The notes under the pieces were generated by a model. The model had not been told where the DNA came from. It did no database searches and saw only the letters and a list, made by a program, of their open reading frames with translations. The position numbers and the translations under genes were made by a program. Below, piece after piece: positions 7,106-10,523 of a stretch of 10,523 nt of DNA. Origin of the DNA: an uncultured Bilophila sp. (GTDB taxonomy: Bacteria; Desulfobacterota; Desulfovibrionia; Desulfovibrionales; Desulfovibrionaceae); assembly GCA_959604115.1 (NCBI GenBank), contig CAUHBW010000100.1:1-10523 (forward strand). The letters are read 5' to 3'. Each line of letters begins with the position of its first letter. The first letter of the stretch is position 1.

Positions 7106-7134
7106 TTGGCGAAAAGGACTCCCTGTGGCATAGT
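7106..7134 (+). promoter_or_regulatory. Sigma70-type promoter of rlpA
   Basis: TTGGCG (7106-7111), 17 bases, CATAGT (7129-7134). Start of transcription would be near 7141, leaving a leader of about 27 nt before the ATG. The -10 hexamer and spacing are identical to those before the gene at 2976. Confidence 0.5.
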
Positions 7135-7167
7135 GAAGAGGTACAAACCGACGTTCCGAGAGGTGCT

Positions 7168-7896
7168 ATGCGTACAACATGCTTCTTTATCGCTCCGTAT
7201 TGCCGGATGGTTCTGCTGGTCCTGCTGTCCTTCTCGCTGGCGGGCTGCGGGCTGATGGACTTCGGCGGCGGAGGGGGCGGAACCGGCACGCGAGGCACGA
7301 AAACCTACACGGTGCGGGGCAAGACCTATCGCCCCTATCTGACGGCGGACGGCTATCGCGAGGACGGAGTCGCTTCGTGGTACGGCAAGGATTTTCACGG
7401 CAAAAAAACGGCCAACGGCGAACGCTACAACATGTATTCGATGACCGCCGCGCACAAACTCCTGCCGCTCGGCACCAAGGTGCGGGTGACGCATCTCCGG
7501 ACCGGGCGGTCCATCGTGGTGCGGGTCAACGACCGGGGGCCCTTCGTCGGGAACAGGATCATCGATCTTTCCTATGCGGGCGCGCGCGAGCTGGGCATCA
7601 TCGGTACGGGCACGGCGCGCGTGCGGGTGGAGGCGCTTGACGGTTTTGACGGCGTGCGCCCCGGCGACATGGACGGACAGTTCTATATTCAGATCGCGGC
7701 GTTGAGCAATCAGTCCTCGGCGCAGGATCTGGTGCGGCGGTTGCGGGGCCGGAATCTCGGCGGGCGCGCGTTCTACGCGCCGTCGCTGGGCCTCTGGCGG
7801 GTGCAGGCCGGGCCGTTCAACTCGCTGAACCGCGCTGAAGACCTGTCGGATGAATTGAACCGGCAGTATCCCGGCAATTTCGTGGTGGCGGAGTAG
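7168..7896 (+). CDS. rlpA: RlpA family septal lytic transglycosylase lipoprotein with SPOR domain
   Basis: A 242-residue outer-membrane-type lipoprotein. The signal peptide ends in lipobox LAGC with lipidated Cys27, followed by a glycine-rich spacer. The double-psi beta-barrel domain covers about 66-157: GVASWYG (67-73), AAHKLLPLGTKVRVTHLRTG (94-113) and VNDRGPF (120-126). His96 and Asp122 are the residues expected to be catalytic in P. aeruginosa RlpA, a lytic transglycosylase acting on glycan strands without stem peptides. A C-terminal SPOR domain (about 170-242, FYIQIAALSN then LWRVQAGPF) should bind denuded septal glycan and place the protein at the division site. The start at 7168 (GAGAGGTG upstream) gives the signal peptide; the frame is open 60 codons further up but that part is not protein-like. 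Intact and probably active. Confidence 0.95.
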   Translation: MRTTCFFIAPYCRMVLLVLLSFSLAGCGLMDFGGGGGGTGTRGTKTYTVRGKTYRPYLTADGYREDGVASWYGKDFHGKKTANGERYNMYSMTAAHKLLPLGTKVRVTHLRTGRSIVVRVNDRGPFVGNRIIDLSYAGARELGIIGTGTARVRVEALDGFDGVRPGDMDGQFYIQIAALSNQSSAQDLVRRLRGRNLGGRAFYAPSLGLWRVQAGPFNSLNRAEDLSDELNRQYPGNFVVAE

Positions 7897-7900
7897 GATG

Positions 7901-8000
7901 AAAAAAGGAATCGGGGGAGGGGAGAGGGTCCCTCTCCCCTCCCCCGGTACCCCCTCCGCTCTCCCTCCCAAGACTTTCGCGTTTATCGAATCCCTGTTCG
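7901..8000 (+). repeat. Composite 3'-end repeat, copy C
   Basis: Begins 4 nt after the rlpA stop. In the plus direction: AAAAAA (7901-7906), a perfect hairpin with 17-nt arms (7912-7928 and 7930-7946), ACCCCC (7949-7954), a C-rich stretch, AAGACT (7970-7975), 8 nt, and the box TATCGAATCCCTGTTCG (7984-8000). The order and spacings are the same as in copy B. The lower stem GGGGGAGGGG matches copy B, but the upper stem is AGAGGG/CCCTCT instead of AAACTTTC/GAAAGGTTT. Each version remains self-complementary. The hairpin probably protects or ends the rlpA mRNA; the downstream blocks are unexplained. Confidence 0.85.
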
Positions 8001-8044
8001 AGGGAGGGGGCAAGCGGCGGGAGGATATCTATAAAGATGGGATG

Positions 8045-8073
8045 TTGACAGAGAGGGGCGGGTGATGTATTTT
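8045..8073 (+). promoter_or_regulatory. Sigma70-type promoter of the riboswitch-terC unit
   Basis: A perfect -35, TTGACA (8045-8050), 17 bases, then TATTTT (8068-8073). The predicted start, near 8080, falls exactly at the first strand of riboswitch helix P1, as expected for a riboswitch leader. Confidence 0.7.
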
Positions 8074-8080
8074 CTTCCCA

Positions 8081-8190
8081 CGTGCAAAGGGGAGTAGCTG
8101 GGTTCTTGAGACCCGGGTAGCGTCAACAGCATGGCCCTTCGGGACCTGGCGTTACCGTCAAGCTTCGACTTGATGAGTGAGACCTTCACG
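8081..8190 (+). ncRNA. yybP-ykoY manganese riboswitch aptamer
   Basis: Carries the two hallmark blocks of the family: GGGGAGTAG (8089-8097) and, at the 3' side, GAGTGAGACCTT (8175-8186). The outer helix P1 pairs CGTG (8081-8084) with CACG (8187-8190) and AAGG (8087-8090) with CCTT (8183-8186), with a 2-nt bulge. Internal hairpins are visible: GGGT..ACCC (8100-8114), GGCCC/GGGACC with a TTCG tip (8133-8146), and TCAAG/CTTGA around TTCG (8159-8173). The family binds Mn2+ between two stacked loops and commonly precedes genes for Mn export proteins, including alx, mntP and P-type ATPases. Here a TerC/Alx gene follows, as expected. Exact pairing in the middle is my hand reading. Confidence 0.92.
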
Positions 8191-8227
8191 GCAATGAATG
8201 ATTGTTGCCGGAGGGTCTTTTTGTTTT
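8180..8227 (+). terminator. Riboswitch expression platform: intrinsic terminator
   Basis: AGACCTTC (8180-8187) plus CGGCAA (8189-8194) pair with TTGCCG (8205-8210) plus GAGGGTCT (8211-8218). This makes 14 pairs with one wobble and a single bulged A, followed by TTTTTGTTTT (8218-8227). The 5' strand of this terminator includes the same bases (8183-8190) that close aptamer helix P1, so both cannot form together. The simple reading is an ON switch: Mn2+ holds P1 and transcription goes on; without Mn2+ the terminator forms. Confidence 0.88.
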
Positions 8228-8256
8228 CTCCGGCGGCCAAGACAAAGGAGCAAAAC

Positions 8257-8316
8257 ATGAGCAAGCACGTTCTTTCTTCCGGCGTATCCGGTTGCGGAGG
8301 TTCCGATGGTCGTTGA
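8257..8316 (+). CDS. 19-codon leader ORF overlapping the terC start
   Basis: ATG at 8257 with a strong AAGGAG (8245-8250) six bases upstream, reading MSKHVLSSGVSGCGGSDGR and stopping at TGA 8314-8316. It lies between the riboswitch terminator and terC and overlaps the terC start by 11 nt in another frame. The terC ribosome binding site (GGAGG, 8296-8300) lies inside it. Ribosomes finishing this ORF would arrive at the terC start, so translational coupling is likely. Peptide function is unknown; the Gly/Ser/Cys-rich end is not a known attenuator pattern. It could instead be a degenerate former start of terC. Translation is inferred from the RBS only. Confidence 0.5.
   Translation: MSKHVLSSGVSGCGGSDGR
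8296..8300 (+). promoter_or_regulatory. Ribosome binding site of terC within the leader ORF
   Basis: GGAGG five bases before the ATG at 8306. It is translated as Gly-Gly of the leader ORF, so passing ribosomes will compete with or uncover it. Confidence 0.65.
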
Positions 8317-9265
8317 ACATTCCGTAATGGAAGTCGTCCTTTTCTGCGTTCTCGTGGTGGTCTGTCTGTGGTGCGATCTGCACGCGCATCAGGCCGACAA
8401 GCCCGTTTCCGCCCGTAACGCCGCCATCTGGACCTGCATCTGGGTCGCCCTCGCGCTGGGATTCGCCGGATACATCGGATACAGCTTCGGGGCCGAACAG
8501 GTCCAGCTCTTCCTCACCGGCTATCTGTTGGAAAAGTCGCTGTCCGTGGACAACCTTTTCGTCATCATGGCCATTTTCAGTTCGTTTGCGGTCAAGGACG
8601 CGTTTCAGCACAGGGTGCTCTACTACGGCGTGCTCGGCGCGCTGGTCCTGCGGCTGGTCTTCGTGGCGGCGGGCAGCTCGCTGGTGGCGCTTTTCGGCCC
8701 CTACGCGCTGGCGGGCTTCGGAATCTTCGTGCTCTGGACCGCGTGGAAGATGTGGCAGTCCATGCACAGCGGCGAGAAGGAAGAAATCGTCGATTACTCG
8801 GAGCACTGGGCCGTCCGCTATACCAAGCGGTTCGTTCCCGTTCACAATCAGTTGAGCGGGCACGACTTTTTCGTCAAGCTGCCCGACGGCACCGGCAAGC
8901 TGATCTGGAAGGCCACGCCGCTGTTTCTCTGCCTGTGCGTGGTGGAAATCTCCGACGTGATGTTCGCGTTCGACTCGGTCCCGGCCATCATCGCCGTAAC
9001 GCACGATCCGTTCCTCGTATACACCAGCAACGTGTTCGCCATCCTCGGCCTGCGGTCCATGTATTTTCTGCTCGCCGCGGGCAAGCGCTACCTGCGCCAT
9101 CTGGAGAAGTCGGTGGTGGTCATTCTGGCCTACATCGGCGTGAAGATGATGCTGGACGTGATCGGCGTCGTGCACATTCCGCCGCTGGTCAGCCTCGGCG
9201 TGGTCATGGGCCTGCTTTCCGTCGGCATCCTTGCCTCGCTGTTGCCAGAGAAGGCCGCCAAGTAA
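8306..9265 (+). CDS. terC: TerC/Alx family integral membrane protein, probable Mn2+ exporter
   Basis: A 319-residue polytopic inner-membrane protein, close in length to E. coli Alx (321). Hydrophobic segments are seen near 8-24, 39-60, 66-94, 105-130, 133-150, 203-232, 240-258, 269-288 and 292-314. The two signature acidic motifs are EKSLSVDNLFVI (76-87, with Glu76 and Asp82) and VEISDVMFAFDSVPA (213-227, with Glu214, Asp217 and Asp223). SNVFAILGLRSMYFLLA (241-257) is also family-typical. Family members have been linked to Mn2+ export and to tellurite or alkaline responses; the upstream Mn riboswitch favours manganese export for this copy. A charged cytoplasmic or periplasmic loop lies at about 152-200. 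ATG at 8306 has GGAGG upstream; an internal ATG at codon 8 is possible. Expressed through the riboswitch, probably with the leader ORF. Confidence 0.94.
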   Translation: MVVEHSVMEVVLFCVLVVVCLWCDLHAHQADKPVSARNAAIWTCIWVALALGFAGYIGYSFGAEQVQLFLTGYLLEKSLSVDNLFVIMAIFSSFAVKDAFQHRVLYYGVLGALVLRLVFVAAGSSLVALFGPYALAGFGIFVLWTAWKMWQSMHSGEKEEIVDYSEHWAVRYTKRFVPVHNQLSGHDFFVKLPDGTGKLIWKATPLFLCLCVVEISDVMFAFDSVPAIIAVTHDPFLVYTSNVFAILGLRSMYFLLAAGKRYLRHLEKSVVVILAYIGVKMMLDVIGVVHIPPLVSLGVVMGLLSVGILASLLPEKAAK

Positions 9266-9290
9266 GTTTCTCATGGAAAGACAATAAGGT

Positions 9291-9326
9291 GCCGGAGTAT
9301 GTTCCCGACGGGGGATATGCTCCGGC
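9291..9326 (+). terminator. Long hairpin after terC, possible terminator
   Basis: A continuous 16-pair stem (9291-9306 with 9311-9326, three G-T wobbles, loop GACG), 25 nt past the terC stop. No T-run follows directly; the nearest is TTTTT at 9345-9349. It may terminate poorly, stabilise the terC mRNA 3' end, or act as an RNA element in the leader of the next gene. A second small hairpin with six T (AACCG 9394-9398, CGGTT 9402-9406, T to 9410) lies downstream and is a weaker terminator candidate. Confidence 0.45.
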
Positions 9327-9481
9327 TCTGCTTTGGAACATTGCTTTTTGCGTGGAAAAGCGTATCCCTGTTTCCATTCAAAATGGATGGTGCAACCGCA
9401 TCGGTTTTTTCCAGGGTTGGCGCGGCGGTCGAACGGGACCGCTCCGCAAGGCCTTGTTTTTCAATAAGGAGCGTTGAGCGC

Positions 9482-10360
9482 ATGAATCGTACGAGAACCC
9501 TGCTAGTCTTAGGGGTTTTTATGCTTTCTCTCGCCGTGCTTGCGGCGCTGGAATTCCGTGTTCAGGACGAAGCCCCGACCGAAGGACAGATGGTGACGGG
9601 CTCGCTTTCCAAGGACGTCCCGGCGCTGCCCAAGTTGCCGTCCCTGACGGACTCGGACGGCAAGGGCGTGCTCGTCCCTCTGGACAACGGAACGTTGCGG
9701 GACGGCGGTTCGCCGCTTGACGTGACCGCGTCCGCTCCGGCGGAACCCGCGTCCCCTGCGGCTCCCGCCGCTCCGGAACCGGAGAAGGCCGCCCCTGCGG
9801 TCGAAGCGACGCCGCCCGAGGCTCCGCAACCGCCTGTCGTCGGTGAGATCGCGCCCCCGGAAACGTTCGGGGAGAAGCCCGAGACGGCTCCCGTTGCGGA
9901 AGCGAAGGTAAAGGAAACCGTAAAGCCGGTCGAGAAGACCACGGCGGAACCGCCCATGACGGTGAAAGAGCCGAAGAAGGCGAAGGGGGAAAAGGCGCCC
10001 GAAAAGCAGGACGGCGCGGTGGTATTGACGACGAAGGCCCCCGCCAAGCTGGCCGCCGGGCAGACGGCGATCACCGCGACCCGGCTTGAACTCGGCAAGA
10101 GCGTCGTGTTCCGTATGACCGGTGCCGCTCCCATCAAGACCAAGACGCTGCTTTTGACCGGGCCCGACCGGTACGTCGTGGATCTTCAGGGCAAGTGGGG
10201 CATCCAGCTCCCGCGCGTGCCCAAGGATCTCTGGATTTCCGGCATCCGGCTGGGGCACCATGAAGATTCGACCCGGTTGGTGTTTGAGTTGACCAGAACC
10301 CCGGAATCCGCCAAGGTGGTCAAAATCAACGACAGGACGGTGGAAGTCCGTATCAGGTAA
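9482..10360 (+). CDS. Membrane-anchored AMIN domain protein
   Basis: A 292-residue envelope protein. One N-terminal membrane segment (about 6-23) follows a short basic stretch (MNRTRTR-like), with no cleavage site or lipobox, so it is probably a type II anchor. Residues 28-82 are polar, 83-190 form a long Pro/Ala/Glu/Lys-rich linker that could cross the periplasm, and 195-292 form an AMIN domain (ITATRLELGKSVVFRM, then RYVVDLQGKW, SGIRLGHHEDSTRLVFEL). AMIN domains bind peptidoglycan or localise amidases and secretins; no catalytic domain follows here, so the protein probably serves as a wall-binding or scaffold factor. Start at 9482 with AAGGAG ten bases upstream; the frame is open to 9299 but the hydrophobic anchor fits the shorter form. 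No clear promoter in the 216-nt gap, so read-through from terC is possible. Confidence 0.87.
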   Translation: MNRTRTLLVLGVFMLSLAVLAALEFRVQDEAPTEGQMVTGSLSKDVPALPKLPSLTDSDGKGVLVPLDNGTLRDGGSPLDVTASAPAEPASPAAPAAPEPEKAAPAVEATPPEAPQPPVVGEIAPPETFGEKPETAPVAEAKVKETVKPVEKTTAEPPMTVKEPKKAKGEKAPEKQDGAVVLTTKAPAKLAAGQTAITATRLELGKSVVFRMTGAAPIKTKTLLLTGPDRYVVDLQGKWGIQLPRVPKDLWISGIRLGHHEDSTRLVFELTRTPESAKVVKINDRTVEVRIR

Positions 10361-10381
10361 CTGAAAACGAATATGGAACAG

Positions 10382-10412
10382 AGCCCCTCGCCGGATTCGG
10401 CGGGGGGCTTTT
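10382..10412 (+). terminator. Rho-independent terminator of the AMIN protein gene
   Basis: A 12-pair stem (10382-10393 with 10398-10409, one wobble, loop GATT), then TTTT (10409-10412). It begins 22 nt past the TAA stop. Confidence 0.88.
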
Positions 10413-10448
10413 GCATCCCGGGGGAGTGGGCGGAGCGGGGGCTTTTTC

Positions 10449-10487
10449 CGTTTTGATTATGATCTCACTGAAATCACAGTCAAAACG
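10449..10487. promoter_or_regulatory. Inverted repeat in AT-rich DNA at the window end, possible operator
   Basis: CGTTTTGA (10449-10456) and TCAAAACG (10480-10487) are perfect 8-base arms. TGAT (10459-10462) and ATCA (10473-10476) pair inside them. TTGATTATGATC (10453-10464) resembles half to most of a CRP/FNR-type site (TTGAT-N4-ATCAA). The surrounding AT-rich sequence suggests a promoter region for a gene beyond the right edge, but no -10/-35 pair stands out. Confidence 0.3.
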
Positions 10488-10523
10488 AAAGTGAATGAGA
10501 AAAAAGCGAAAAAAGTTCTAAAA

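Larger units (their letters stand above)
6643..7167. other. 525-base AT-rich divergent control region between M23 and rlpA genes
   Basis: No supportable gene. Bases about 6720-6990 are the most AT-rich of the window, with A/T tracts near 6778-6802, 6853-6862 and 6937-6990. A perfect TATAAT lies on the minus strand (6821-6816) and may be the M23 promoter, giving a leader of about 165 nt, but no good -35 stands 15-19 bases upstream. CATGAT (6881-6886) and ATCATG (6896-6901) form a short inverted repeat. TTGAAA (6947-6952) with TATCGA (6969-6974) is a weak plus-strand promoter candidate. From about 7000 the sequence is GC-rich up to the rlpA promoter. The open frame from 6988 into rlpA has no signal peptide at its start and is not used. 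Confidence 0.5.

Noticed and set aside
5669..8000. Inverted copies B and C as the ends of a 2.3-kb transposon carrying the M23 and rlpA genes
   Set aside because: There is no transposase and no target duplication at the ends, the genes are ordinary core functions, and a similar hairpin (A) occurs elsewhere. Independent placement after two divergent genes explains the inverted orientation.
7984..8000. Box TATCGAATCCCTGTTCG as a tRNA T-arm fragment or phage attachment site
   Set aside because: It only loosely resembles the GTTCGAATCC motif; no tRNA fold or integrase is near, and the second copy is in a comparable non-tRNA setting.
6817..8013. A 398-codon minus-strand open frame across rlpA and repeat C
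   Set aside because: It is antisense to a gene with full RlpA and SPOR motifs and it translates a non-coding repeat.
8186..9274. A 362-codon minus-strand open frame opposite terC
   Set aside because: His/Asp/Glu-rich shadow of hydrophobic codons on the other strand; it also crosses the riboswitch terminator.

Overview
The window is GC-rich, closely packed bacterial chromosome. Short intergenic hairpins, AAGGAG-type ribosome binding sites and strong third-position G/C are seen throughout. Gene content (Tex, an M23 lipoprotein, RlpA, a TerC-family Mn exporter behind a yybP-ykoY riboswitch) and the G-rich palindromes after gene ends suggest a Gram-negative deltaproteobacterial sulfate- or sulfite-reducer of the Desulfovibrio/Bilophila type. 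That placement is inference from overall appearance; no rRNA or other marker gene is present. I see no phage, plasmid, CRISPR or defence genes: this is ordinary core chromosome with some interesting non-coding parts.

Layout, left to right. 1-42 is a palindromic repeat (copy A) just after the 3' end of a small acidic cysteine-containing protein (56-448, minus). Next comes tex, a nucleic-acid-binding S1 protein (645-2783, minus, GTG start). Divergent from it is a 147-residue protein of unknown function with a readable promoter (2976-3419, plus). A pair of back-to-back terminators (3439-3502) separates it from a secreted DUF3298-type protein (3510-4190, minus). A NodB-type polysaccharide deacetylase follows (4444-5604, minus). 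Repeat copy B and a terminator then lie at the 3' end of an M23 peptidase lipoprotein (5833-6642, minus). An AT-rich 525-base gap separates this from the divergent rlpA lipoprotein gene with a SPOR domain (7168-7896, plus), which is followed by repeat copy C. A TTGACA promoter, a Mn2+ riboswitch whose first helix competes with a terminator, a 19-codon leader ORF and a terC/alx-type membrane protein gene follow (8045-9265). The last gene (9482-10360) encodes a membrane-anchored protein with a long Pro/Ala/Glu linker and a C-terminal AMIN domain, and it ends in a strong terminator. The final 80 bases hold an inverted repeat that may regulate a gene beyond the edge.

Four or five of the proteins act at the cell envelope: the deacetylase, M23 peptidase, RlpA with SPOR, AMIN protein and probably the DUF3298 protein. 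M23 and rlpA form a divergent pair. The terC unit is a self-contained manganese-responsive transcription unit.

The most interesting signals are non-coding. A composite repeat has a 17-nt box (TATCGAATCCCTGTTCG), fixed internal spacings and a hairpin whose lower stem is conserved while its upper stem changes in a complementary way. It occurs in the same orientation after gene 3' ends. The second is the leader ORF between the Mn riboswitch and terC, which overlaps the terC start by 11 nt.
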